From contig MNCI01034769.1 of NCBI GenBank assembly GCA_015680685.1, positions 597,122 through 644,900 of the forward strand: 47,779 bases of DNA. Reading direction: 5' to 3'. The position numbers and the translations under genes were made by a program. Source of the stretch: Gnetum montanum. Its lineage: Eukaryota > Streptophyta > Gnetopsida > Gnetales > Gnetaceae. How positions within the stretch are numbered: the first letter of the stretch is position 1; each line of letters starts with the position of its first letter. Shown here in pieces: positions 10,501-19,250 of this stretch. The notes beneath the pieces are model-generated. The model saw only the letters and a list, made by a program, of their open reading frames with translations, was not told where the DNA came from and did not search any database.

Positions 10501-11429
10501 GCAGCTAAACTTTTCTTCTTACATCCTTTTCACATTAAAAACACACATTGTAACATATAAAAATAAAACACAGCCATCCAGATCTGCTTACCCGCCTGCG
10601 TAGTATACCGTGCCTTGAGGGATCTGGAAATACGTTGACACATGGTGGGCCACGAACAACGTATTGTATGAGTGGTAGCAGTTGAAGCGGGTCATACCCC
10701 AGATCCATTGCAAGTTCCTCAGACCCCGAGAGCTGAGTGCTCGGTCCTCGGGATTGCCCGTTTCAATCGTCCCGTCTCTCAGATAGGCCAGAATCCCCTG
10801 CGAAGACCCTGGCAACAGGTGCTCCAGAACGGCACCGGCAACATCTCCGGTCACATGCGACCAAATGATGATGCTGATCCTACGCAGTAAAAACTGCAAG
10901 AATTCCAACGCACCCTTTCGGTACCAGATGGCCTTCCCCCTGCACTCTTGTGTGCGGAGGAGGGACATTTGGGACGATGGGGTTTAACCAGCATAAAACC
11001 CCAATAACATCCAGCACAAGCAGGATGGGCTTTAGCGCGATGCTGTAGAAAAGACCGAGACTCATTAAAACATCTACATCTATACATCTACATGTAACAC
11101 AAAAAAAAAAATAGTAAAACGCAACCAGGCTGAAATCGCCCAAACCCTTGCAACAATGTAAGGTTTGTCCTTGACAACGGCAATGAACGCAACCTCACCA
11201 AAACCCTCGCACTAAGCCGAGGTCCATAATTTGACATACGCATTCACGCTAGAGACATTTAAACAAAAAAAGTAAAGAGACATATAGACCGAGCATAAAG
11301 AATGGCCTACCGGTTGAGAGGCGTCGGGTCGTAGACATCGATCAACGCCCGCGAAACACGGTTCAGGCTTGCCTGCACTTCGTCGATTTTCGCTAATTTG
11401 GCATTCTGCTTCTTTGCCTTTGGAGCCAT
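7292..11429 (-). CDS. Eight-exon antisense gene inside element T, about 1,076 aa, function unknown
   Basis: Exons in transcript order: 11429-11311, 10939-10592, 10466-10192, 10084-9044, 8966-8697, 8623-8495, 8420-7603, 7522-7292. The coding length is 3,231 bases, divisible by three, ATG to TGA, with no internal stop. Donors are GTAGGC, GTAAGC, GTAAGG, GTAAGT, GTAATG, GTAAGT and GTAAGT; every acceptor is AG; phases are 2,2,1,1,1,1,0 and agree on both sides of each intron. Introns are 371, 125, 107, 77, 73, 74 and 80 bp, typical of plants. Exon 5 could instead begin at 8954 (same phase, four residues fewer). The protein has a basic N-terminus (MAPKAKKQNAKLAK), a globular middle, a basic patch near residue 560, an Ala/Pro/Thr-rich linker (595-684), a coiled-coil region and a strongly acidic C-terminus. 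It resembles no gag, pol or env part. Transcription evidence is lacking; splicing is predicted. Confidence 0.75.
7603..8420 (-). CDS. Exon 7 of the antisense gene: coiled-coil exon
   Basis: Residues about 728-1000. It contains ALWKKLQRLEQRIESLTKEA and further heptad-like stretches up to about residue 860, suggesting a coiled coil for self-association. VFPGNQASIPTFYPDPPAW and EDVWQDLTEEEIMKRLWAGL follow. The exon enters in phase 1 and leaves in phase 0 at CGG|GTAAGT. Frame and stop-free length (272 codons) match its neighbours. Confidence 0.7.
9044..10084 (-). CDS. Exon 4 of the antisense gene: core domain and nuclear-localisation-like patch
   Basis: Largest exon (347 codons, residues about 248-594). 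Its first half contains MIGLVDSFNARADRF and VRVNFDINAQVFSDLFGVP. This reads like the 'putative plant transposon protein' pattern, in which a V.G..V.F....IN..LGLP segment follows a helix; I make this match by eye only. RSEMVKLREKLESRF and FFIAVLRRFAEYLVV look helical. Near the end, SRGKRLAEEIVEPAARRKRL is basic and spaced like a bipartite nuclear signal. Phase 1 at both ends. Confidence 0.7.
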
Positions 11430-11844
11430 CACGATAGTTGCAGGGTTTCTTTACAGCTTGCTTATAGATACTAGACAGGTTACACGCCTTCGTCGCCTAT
11501 TTTCCTTCTCCCTGCTCTTTCTTCTCTCTACTCTGCTTCTTTCTCTGTTCTTCCTTGTAAATTCAAATCCAGATAGCTAACAACCAGTTTTCATCAAAAG
11601 ACCACCTACTTATACGCGAAGATCGCCGACTTGATATCGGATTAAAGCGCAACTTTCCCGAAATGGAATCCGAAAATTCGGTATTAATTCGATCGATATC
11701 GCACGCTCCACTATCCGAAATGACGTTAAACTACCACATCTTATCACCTCGTAATCGGGTTGCATTGATTACAAGCTCTGTCCACAATATTCAAATTTCA
11801 GTTAGCATTCCACGTTTGGCGACATCCCGTCACTTGTCTCCTAA
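11430..11844 (-). promoter_or_regulatory. Putative promoter and 5' UTR of the antisense gene
   Basis: On the minus strand a TATAAGTA box lies at 11614-11607, about 180 bases upstream of the ATG at 11429. A TGACGT bZIP-like core lies on the plus strand at 11721-11726, upstream of that box. The would-be 5' UTR is purine-rich; on the plus strand the same bases (about 11480-11555) are an almost pure pyrimidine run. In sense orientation the interval also holds the 3' end of the candidate sense intron. Confidence 0.45.
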
Positions 11845-12225
11845 CCATTTACGCACTTGCCGGTTTTGCAGGACAGACGGAGGATGGACGCCACAGTTTC
11901 GACACCTTTAACTTTGACAGGCCCATACGGGCACTTAACTAGGCCATTTGACTTCACAATAGTAGACGCTAACCCCCCTTTAGCAGGCGTAACCATAGCT
12001 ACATCGGAGATATCCCCAGACTGGCCAGAACAGTCCACGCGCACGCTAGACCTGGAAGCTGGGGACATAACCGAGGACCCCATTAGTGAGGTCTCTATCG
12101 TTACGCATAGGGGTGAGACCAAAACGCTCAAGGTCAGTTCTTTGCTAGATGAGAAAACACACAGCGCAATAAAACAGGTCCTGCAAGACAACATCACTGT
12201 CTTTGCATGGTCATATGAGGATATG
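11845..12225 (+). CDS. pol: Element T reverse transcriptase, N-terminal lead-in (partial, runs into gap)
   Basis: Open from just after a TAA (11842-11844) to the assembly gap. It contains LTGPYGHLTRPFDFTIVDAN, then KQVLQDNITVFAWSYEDM at the end. F-AWS-EDM is the standard lead-in to the reverse transcriptase domain of Tat-like Ty3/gypsy elements, where the next residues are normally PGI. There is no ATG at the start of the frame; translation would need splicing, a frameshift or the ATG at 11884. The catalytic RT core is missing because of the gap, not because of a seen deletion. Confidence 0.8.
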
Positions 12226-13031
12226 NNNNNNNNNNNNNNNNNNNNNNNNNNNNNNNNNNNNNNNNNNNNNNNNNNNNNNNNNNNNNNNNNNNNNNNNNNN
12301 NNNNNNNNNNNNNNNNNNNNNNNNNNNNNNNNNNNNNNNNNNNNNNNNNNNNNNNNNNNNNNNNNNNNNNNNNNNNNNNNNNNNNNNNNNNNNNNNNNNN
12401 NNNNNNNNNNNNNNNNNNNNNNNNNNNNNNNNNNNNNNNNNNNNNNNNNNNNNNNNNNNNNNNNNNNNNNNNNNNNNNNNNNNNNNNNNNNNNNNNNNNN
12501 NNNNNNNNNNNNNNNNNNNNNNNNNNNNNNNNNNNNNNNNNNNNNNNNNNNNNNNNNNNNNNNNNNNNNNNNNNNNNNNNNNNNNNNNNNNNNNNNNNNN
12601 NNNNNNNNNNNNNNNNNNNNNNNNNNNNNNNNNNNNNNNNNNNNNNNNNNNNNNNNNNNNNNNNNNNNNNNNNNNNNNNNNNNNNNNNNNNNNNNNNNNN
12701 NNNNNNNNNNNNNNNNNNNNNNNNNNNNNNNNNNNNNNNNNNNNNNNNNNNNNNNNNNNNNNNNNNNNNNNNNNNNNNNNNNNNNNNNNNNNNNNNNNNN
12801 NNNNNNNNNNNNNNNNNNNNNNNNNNNNNNNNNNNNNNNNNNNNNNNNNNNNNNNNNNNNNNNNNNNNNNNNNNNNNNNNNNNNNNNNNNNNNNNNNNNN
12901 NNNNNNNNNNNNNNNNNNNNNNNNNNNNNNNNNNNNNNNNNNNNNNNNNNNNNNNNNNNNNNNNNNNNNNNNNNNNNNNNNNNNNNNNNNNNNNNNNNNN
13001 NNNNNNNNNNNNNNNNNNNNNNNNNNNNNNN
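12226..13031. other. Assembly gap of 806 N over the RT catalytic core
   Basis: Unknown bases. Sequence on both sides fits one pol gene, and the missing part of Tat-family RT would be roughly this long. 806 is not a multiple of three, while an intact frame across the gap would need one, so the gap length is probably an estimate. Long open frames called across it are artefacts. Confidence 0.98.
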
Positions 13032-15206
13032 TTCATTTACCTCGCCACTTCGGACGTAGCAATAGCAGCGTTGCTTTGTCAAAAAAGGGAGGATGGGTCA
13101 GAAATGCCCATCTATTACCGAAGTCACGCTCTATGTGCATACGAGACGAGATATAACGACGTTGAGCGTAATTGCTTAGCATTAGTTTTTACGCTCAAGA
13201 AATGTAGGCATTACCTTTTTCGCAGTCAGGTTAACGTCATTTGTAAAAATAACATCCTTAGGGCCATTACGCATAGTTTATACGAAAGCAGCAAAATCGC
13301 TCGCTGGAAAGCTATCACCGCGGAGTTCGACCTCCACTATATCGGCCAGTCATCCATGAAGGGCCAGGCGATAGTCGACCGGTTAACAACTTCACCAATT
13401 GACAACCACGCAACCGTAGAGCCAGAATTTCCTGATGAACATGTACATAGTTTAAGCCCTGTTTCGGCAGGCCTCGAAGCAACATTGTATTTTGATGGAG
13501 CTTCAACCGCTAGAGGCGGCAGCGCGGCCACTGTTCTTACGCTCTCGCCTGAGGATGTGCGTCTACACGCTTATCGATTAACCTTCCCTTGTACGAACAA
13601 TGTGGCAGAGTACGAGGGGCTCCTCAGAGGATTATTAATTGCAAGCGAACTCGATGTTCAACACCTGGCAATTAGGGGCGACTCGATGCTTGTCATAAAT
13701 CAAATCACTGAAGTCTACGCCTGTAAGACGGTACACTTGCAGCCCTACTGTGATCAGGCTAAAGATCTTCTGAAGCGATTTATGACCTTCGATGCCCAGC
13801 ACATCCCACGGGCTGACAACACGCTGGCCGACGCACTGGCCACTCTGGCTTTACACGTGCCGTCACACCTGTTTAACACTTGCCCCGCATTGATTACAGA
13901 CTGCGCGAATCCTATCATTCAGACGGCGCAAATCTCCTCTCTTACCGAGGAAAGCACGCCTGAGTGGTACGATCACATTAAATCTTATCTTTTACAGGGT
14001 GAGTTACCAGCTGCTTTAACGCGTGCACAAAAAGACGCAACCCGTAAATGCGCTAGGTACTACGTCATCATCGGAGACAGTACTCTCTGTAGACGCTCCT
14101 TTGATGGCGTGTTGCTCACCTGCGTTAACACAGACCAAGCACAGCACATCGTCAACGAGGTTCACGAGGGACTGTGCGGCGACCACGTAGCACCACGGGC
14201 TATGACCCTAGAAATCCGTCACCTAGGGTACTACTGGCCATGCATGGAAAGGGATTGTTTGACAAAGGTTAAGACCTGTGACACGTGTCAACGTCATGCA
14301 AACCTCATCCACGTGTCGCCAACAGAGTTGCACACGACACAGATAACATGGCCATTCCAACGATGGGGACTTGACATTATAGGACCCATCACGCCAAAAT
14401 CTTCCGCAGGACATAGCTTCATCATTACCGCTACCGAGTACTTCACGAAGTGGGTAGAAGCTGTCCCCCTGCGGAAAATTACATCCCAACAGGTTTGCCA
14501 TTTCATCTTGGACAATATTGTAACCCGATTTGGTCTCCCAATGACTATTGTGACCGACAATGGGCCACAGTTTAGCAGCGTGGATACCAAATCCTTCTGT
14601 GACAACCTAGGCATCAGGCAGTCCTTTTCCTCCCCTTATTACCCGCAGGCAAATGGTCAAGCTGAAGCATCAAACAAGATAATCATCAATTTACTCAAGA
14701 AAATGCTCGACGACAACAAAAGGCGGTGGCATGAGCAGATCCTCTACGTGCTATGGGCATATCGTACTACGTGTAGAACAGCTACAGGCAGTACGCCCTA
14801 TAGCCTAGTTTACGGATCTGAGGCGGTGCTACCTCTGGAGTTGCAAATTCCTTCTCTGAGAATGGTCCTCTCCACCATTATAAATGAGACTCAACACACC
14901 GAGGCTCGAATAATGGACTTGGAGTCATTGGAAGAGAAGCGGATACAGGCTCTTGAGGCAATTGAGAAATATCAGGATAAACAGAGACAAAAGCATCATC
15001 ATAACCTTCAGCAGCGTCCGATCAAGCAAGGAGACTTGGTTCTCAAGGCTGTGCGTGAACCAGTGGGCAAGTTCTCTGCAAACTGGGAAGGCCCTTTCTT
15101 GGTAACCGACGCATACAGCAACGGAGCGTTCAAATTGGCAGACGTCAACGGCAACGAGTTAGCAAATCCTGTGAATCATGTGTATCTAAAGCGGTACTTC
15201 ATCTAG
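13032..15206 (+). CDS. pol: Element T pol: RNase H, second (archaeal-type) RNase H, integrase
   Basis: 724 residues open to TAG at 15204-15206, no internal stop. From the gap: FIYLATSDVAIAALL and AYETRYNDVERNCLALVF are the first RNase H with its RT tether. A second RNase H at about 13484-13850 has all four acidic residues: TLYFDGAST, NNVAEYEGLL, IRGDSMLVINQ, RADNTLADALA. Integrase follows: an HHCC zinc site (VHEGLCGDH, then CDTCQRH at 14278-14298), and a complete DDE triad in GLDIIGPITP, VTDNGPQF and NGQAEASNK. The C-terminal GPFLV...HVYLKRYF tail closes the protein. A dual RNase H in this order is characteristic of the Tat lineage. Integrase would insert the cDNA and make the 5-bp duplications. 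Confidence 0.95.
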   Translation, partial: FIYLATSDVAIAALLCQKREDGSEMPIYYRSHALCAYETRYNDVERNCLALVFTLKKCRHYLFRSQVNVICKNNILRAITHSLYESSKIARWKAITAEFDLHYIGQSSMKGQAIVDRLTTSPIDNHATVEPEFPDEHVHSLSPVSAGLEATLYFDGASTARGGSAATVLTLSPEDVRLHAYRLTFPCTNNVAEYEGLLRGLLIASELDVQHLAIRGDSMLVINQITEVYACKTVHLQPYCDQAKDLLKRFMTFDAQHIPRADNTLADALATLALHVPSHLFNTCPALITDCANPIIQTAQISSLTEESTPEWYDHIKSYLLQGELPAALTRAQKDATRKCARYYVIIGDSTLCRRSFDGVLLTCVNTDQAQHIVNEVHEGLCGDHVAPRAMTLEIRHLGYYWPCMERDCLTKVKTCDTCQRHANLIHVSPTELHTTQITWPFQRWGLDIIGPITPKSSAGHSFIITATEYFTKWVEAVPLRKITSQQVCHFILDNIVTRFGLPMTIVTDNGPQFSSVDTKSFCDNLGIRQSFSSPYYPQANGQAEASNKIIINLLKKMLDDNKRRWHEQILYVLWAYRTTCRTATGSTPYSLVYGSEAVLPLELQIPSLRMVLSTIINETQHTEARIMDLESLEEKRIQALEAIEKYQDKQRQKHHHNLQQRPIKQGDLVLKAVREPVGKFSANWEGPFLVTDAYSNGAFKLADVNGNELANPVNHVYLKRYFI

Positions 15207-15221
15207 CAGCAACGACGGTGT

Positions 15222-15735
15222 CGACAGCAGGTATGACGGTTATCGTCCGCTACAACGTTAAATTGGCATTAAGCGTCCGCTACGATGTAAAACTGGCACT
15301 AAACGTCCGCTACGACGTAAAACTGGCACTGACCGTCCGCTACGACGTAAAACTGGCATACTTTGCACGCGTCCGCCACAACGCTAAACTGGAAATTGGT
15401 TACCGTCCGCTACGACGTAAAACTGGCAATGTTGTACAGGTCCGCCAAGACGAAAAACTGGCACCTTTGGCACGCGTCCGCCACGACGCTAAACTGGCAT
15501 AGGTAGGTAGCCGTCTGCTGAGATGTGAAACCAGCACAGATCTGTCCCTGGGTCACGACATAAAACTAACATCCACAGCACAGTCTGCTGAGACCATAAA
15601 CCAGCCTTACCACCGTCCGCTACGACGTAAAACTAGCACTTCTCGGTCCGCCCGGACTCTAAACTGGGACCACGGTTTGCTGAGACTTAAAACCAGTAAC
15701 GGCAGTCTTCCAAGACTTAAAACTGGGATGTACAG
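15222..15735 (+). repeat. Tandem repeat in element T 3' UTR, 30-37-bp unit
   Basis: About fourteen units based on CGTCCGCTACGACGTAAAAC plus TGGCA. The first units are regular at 30 bp and nearly identical; later ones vary in length and drift to TCTGCTGAGA...AAACCAGCA. Because 30 is divisible by three, a spurious repetitive open frame appears (15218-15502). Hypervariable 3' UTR repeats of this kind are known from Tat/Ogre elements and can seed satellite DNA. Confidence 0.9.
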
Positions 15736-16778
15736 ATCGCCACCATTTTCAAGCGAGCGTGATCACTCCTGTACAGTTGCACAGCAGACGGGGTGGGGTA
15801 CTGCGACAGTCCCAGTATCGTCACCTCATCGGCATCTTACTGATTCCTCGGACAGGCAAGGAGGCATCTTACTGATCCCTCAGAGACGCCGCCACCGTGT
15901 CCGCCGCAGTGGTGGCAGCTCTGGGAGTTTAGCCTCGTTAGCGGGAGCCCCAACGAAATCCTCGTTGGTCATGGCCCTAGGAGTCCCCGCCAATCATCGC
16001 TATCGGGCGCCGGCTTCGCAGATTCATCTGGCCGGTTCCCGGTGCAACCAGTGAGCTGCATTGCATCTGATGCCTTTTGTCGAAGGTATGCAGTGCCGAA
16101 TCATCAGGATTGGCGGCTCCGCCCAAGTGCTCCAGCTCAACATTCACAGTCCGTTGGCTCCGGCTACCACCAGACAGCATGGGCTCCAAGAACCCCGTCT
16201 TTTGCCCTTAAGCGATGGCGTCCTCTGTTTCCTTTTGTGGTTGCAGGCTGCTTAACTTGGAAGATGTCATTCAAAGGTGTGTTCATCTGAGCGGCGAAGT
16301 ACAACAGCGTGCTGAAATGGCTGCTCAGGTTTTCCCACCCACTCAGCTTTGCACATTTCTTCCCGACACGCGTCTACCCTTAATCCTTGTTTCCTTCTTC
16401 CCCACCACCCAATTCCCATATGCGACATTCACATACGCAAATCTTCGTCTTCCGAACTCACGCTAGCAGAGACATCGCAGAAAGTGATGCGCAATGCTCC
16501 TTCTGTACGCATTCCTGCTACAATTGTAATAGAGATATCTTAGGTTGACGCGCTACGCTCGTCTGAAAGCATTCCTGTTGACATAAATAACCACACTGTT
16601 TGCATCTTCCCCGACCCTGTTTCCAGTTACACCCTTCCTCTCATACTCGCCAGCCTTCCTTTTACGTAAACAGAGCAAACACCGGAGTAGTCATGGATGC
16701 ACGTTGTTCTTGCTTCTACCAATCCGGTGTTTCGCATTCTTTGTCGACGTTTTTCGGGTAAGCCCTCTAACCGTCAAC
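15736..16778 (+). other. 3' untranslated region of element T
   Basis: About 1 kb between the tandem repeats and the polypurine tract. Several short open frames on both strands have no recognisable motif and no consistent codon pattern. I see no further gene here. Confidence 0.6.
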
Positions 16779-16790
16779 AAAGAGGGGCCA
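16779..16790 (+). promoter_or_regulatory. Polypurine tract of element T
   Basis: AAAGAGGGG followed by CCA lies immediately upstream of the right LTR start, the place where plus-strand cDNA priming occurs in LTR retroelements. Confidence 0.75.
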
Positions 16791-16791
16791 T

Positions 16792-18414
16792 TGAAACACA
16801 GGGAAAATTACGGGTCGGCCTTAGGCGAAGATTCGTAAATTGAGCAAGAACGTGCCTCGGATTTGTCTAAGGACGAGTTTACGCTCCATCACGCACGGCA
16901 GCGTGATGAGCGTGATAAGCTCCGAGACAGTGAAAGGCGAATTTGTCTAGGGACAAGTTTACGCTCTATCACGCACGACAGCGTGATAAGCTCCGAGACA
17001 GTGAAAGGCGAATTTGTCTAAGGACAAGTTTACGCTCCATCACGCACGGCAGCGTGATGAGCGTGATAAGCTTCAAGACAGTTGAACACGCCTCGAATTT
17101 GTTCAAGGACAAGTTTACGCTCTATCACGCACGGCAGCGTGATGAGCGTAATAAGCTCCAGGACAATTCCGGGATAATTAAAGGCAAAATCCAGAGAGGC
17201 ATGACAGATTGGCATTTTTACTTGCGGCGCATAAATAAATGGCCTTTACGCTCGTTACGCGGTGGTGCGTACCAGCGCGTGGGTCATAATTCAAGTTGAA
17301 CGCTCCTTACGCTCCACCACGCACCGCTGCGTGGTAAGCGTAAGTTATGCGTTATTTACGCTTTATCACGCGCAGTTGCCTGATGAACGTAAGTTCCACG
17401 CTGCACCGCGCACGGCTGCGTAGTGAGCGTACGCTACATTTACGCTTTGCCACGCACAGCTGCGTGGTGAGCGTAAAACGATCGTGAGCTCATTGTTTTT
17501 ACATCAGTACGCTCATACACGCAACGCAACGCGGATGAGTGATATAGCCTGAAAACAATTAAAACACGCTTAGCATGAGCCTATTTCTTACACGCACAAC
17601 ACGCAAATGAGCATGTTGTGTGTAGTCATAGTCTGACTTAAAAGATCATGCCAGCAGGGCCCGCAATATCCGGGACCTATGTCATCAGGGTTACGCCTTT
17701 CCCAGGAAGCGTCGCGACCTATAAATGCCTCAATTGACAGAGATACCAGGGTTGGCAAAAAATTCAGGTTAGCATATTTCTGAGCACCAGAGCACTTAGC
17801 ACTTTGGAGCAAAAATACAGAGATCAGCACTTTGGCAACCATGGACATCATCACCTTACAACCGAAGCAGAGTGCAGATTTGAGCACCGGTAACAGGAAG
17901 AATCTTTCTGCTGAAAAGACTTTATCGATCAGACATAGTTGATCGGTAGAGGTTGGAGCTTGGCCTGCCTTGCATCTCAGCTTAGCCCACGAGGTAGATC
18001 GAACTTCCGTTCAGACCGTTTTGCTTGTTGTTTTGTGCTTGTTTCACATGCTGTAATCGGGGATTCCCCAGTGTAATTTCTCATACGAAATATACATCTG
18101 TGAGTCAAAGTGTAGATCTTGAAGCTACATGTTTCTCTTTTGCCAGCCTCCTATTATCGTATTTAGCATTATCGCTGTCGCAATCCGATCGCATCGTTTT
18201 TCCTTTGTTTTACGCCCCCGCGAAATCAGACCGCTCCCCCCCCCGCGCTTTACATTGTTTTACTGACCCGTAAGTCCCTGTCTGATCGACAAGACCGTTC
18301 AGGGCGCCGCGGATTCGTTTTTTCAGCATAGCCCTCGCGCGGATCCGTGGCTAAAACTGTGTACGTCGGAATATCGGTCGGCATTTCCAGCTGCCGACAT
18401 TTTTTGTCGTTACA
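16792..18414 (+). repeat. Element T 3' LTR
   Basis: 1623 bp, TGAAACAC to GTCGTTACA, with TATAAAT at 17720-17726. It carries one more U3 palindrome unit than the left LTR (about 16945-17015) and a C-run at about 18236-18244 where the left copy has TTTCTTTTA. Otherwise the differences are mostly transitions, many at CpG sites. Confidence 0.95.
17720..17726 (+). promoter_or_regulatory. TATA box of element T 3' LTR
   Basis: TATAAAT in the same context as in the 5' LTR. It could drive read-out transcription into the flanking element A sequence. Confidence 0.6.
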
Positions 18415-18419
18415 CAAGA
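18415..18419. repeat. Target-site duplication of element T, right copy (CAAGA)
   Basis: Identical to 1154-1158 and directly abutting the terminal CA of the right LTR. Confidence 0.95.
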
Positions 18420-19250
18420 TTAGCAATCTTAAAATTTATTTTTATAGCATTTCTATTAAACCATCTCTTAATTCAAAAGGCACTTTTTATTAAATTATCT
18501 TTAGCTTTATGTATTTTAGCTTCTCTTTTAATAAGAAAGGTCATAAAACTTCTATCTTTGTCCATTTTCTCACTATATTTTTGGATAAAATTTGAAGCCA
18601 AGAATATAATCTTATTTGTAAATCTTGTAAGTAAATCATAAATTAAATTATAAGATGATGTTTCAATAGCTTTTTTAAATCTAATATAGTTAGTCCATAA
18701 TGCAGATTACAAGTAATCGATCCAATTTTCTGAATTCCCTTCCATTGATCTTTTGATATAGGAAATAAGCTTTTTATTTGTAGATTCAGCTACACCATTT
18801 CCCTAAGGATAATAATTAAAATAAGAAAATAGAAAAATTATTTTTTCTAATGCTCATTTTATAAACTCTTCAAATTGAAAAGCAAGTTTGTTATCGAAAA
18901 TCAAAACTTTAGGCATACCAAAGTGATTTAGAATCTAATCTTCTAATAACTTAATTACATCCAATGGTGAACTATTCCTTAGGGCTCTTTCTTTGGATCA
19001 TCTAGTAAAATAGTTTGTGGCCATAAGAATAAATTTATGTCTATCCTTTGAAGGAGTAATTTTATTAATAAAATCTAAGCCCCATTATTGAAATGGCCTA
19101 TCTACAATTACTGATTTTAAAGTTACTCTAGTAGTTTTGATTTGTGGTCCATGAATCCAACATTTATAACATCTTTTAATCTTCAAGCTAATATCTTGGT
19201 ATATGCTAGGCCAATAAAAACCATAGTAGAGTATATGTTGCATGGTAGAC
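18420..19250 (-). pseudogene. Element A integrase core (decayed)
   Basis: Minus-strand reading gives GLDFINKITPSKDRHKFI with NYFTRW, then GMPKVLIFDNKLAF, then GVAESTNKKLI: the D, D and E positions of the integrase catalytic triad are all still readable. ENWIDYL and ALWTNYIRF follow, as in the post-core region of Tat integrases. Several stops and small length changes interrupt the frame. At 18420 the reading stops at element T and resumes at 1158. Confidence 0.85.

Larger units (their letters stand above)
6797..11871 (+). other. Candidate sense-strand intron between protease and RT (Ogre-type)
   Basis: A consensus donor GTAAGT lies at 6797-6802, 26 bases after the protease stop. An excellent acceptor lies at 11870-11871 (CTAAC branch-like site at 11841-11845, then GGTTTTGCAG). 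The RT frame opens only at 11845, just after a TAA. Ogre elements are known to carry a partially spliced intron exactly here. However, joining this donor to this acceptor leaves the TGA at 6769 and does not restore the protease frame, so the true donor may be elsewhere or mutated. The whole antisense gene lies within the interval. Confidence 0.4.
1159..18414 (+). mobile_element. Element T: 17.3-kb Tat/Ogre-like Ty3/gypsy LTR retrotransposon
   Basis: Full-length element of 17,256 bp bounded by TG...CA LTRs (1159-2710 and 16792-18414) and a perfect 5-bp target duplication. Internal order: PBS, gag, protease, a 5-kb insert carrying an antisense spliced gene, RT (mostly in an assembly gap), RNase H, a second RNase H, integrase, 3' tandem repeats, PPT. 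Two RNase H domains between RT and integrase, great size and a long non-coding stretch between protease and RT are known traits of the Tat/Ogre lineage. GC and CpG content are far above the flanks. LTRs differ at roughly 40-45 positions in about 1.55 kb by eye, nearly all transitions, so the insertion is moderately recent. Six TAG codons in gag-protease make this copy probably non-autonomous unless they are read through. Confidence 0.95.

Noticed and set aside
11841-13156. Long open frames on both strands across 12226-13031
   Set aside because: They consist of N-derived X residues; only 11845-12225 and 13032 onward are real sequence.
13315-14614. Minus-strand open frames opposite pol (13315-13531, 14223-14614)
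   Set aside because: Shadows of the strongly coding plus-strand RNase H and integrase frame.
15218-15502. Repetitive 94-codon open frame
   Set aside because: It is the translation of the 30-bp tandem repeat with no ATG, so the open frame follows from unit length rather than coding.
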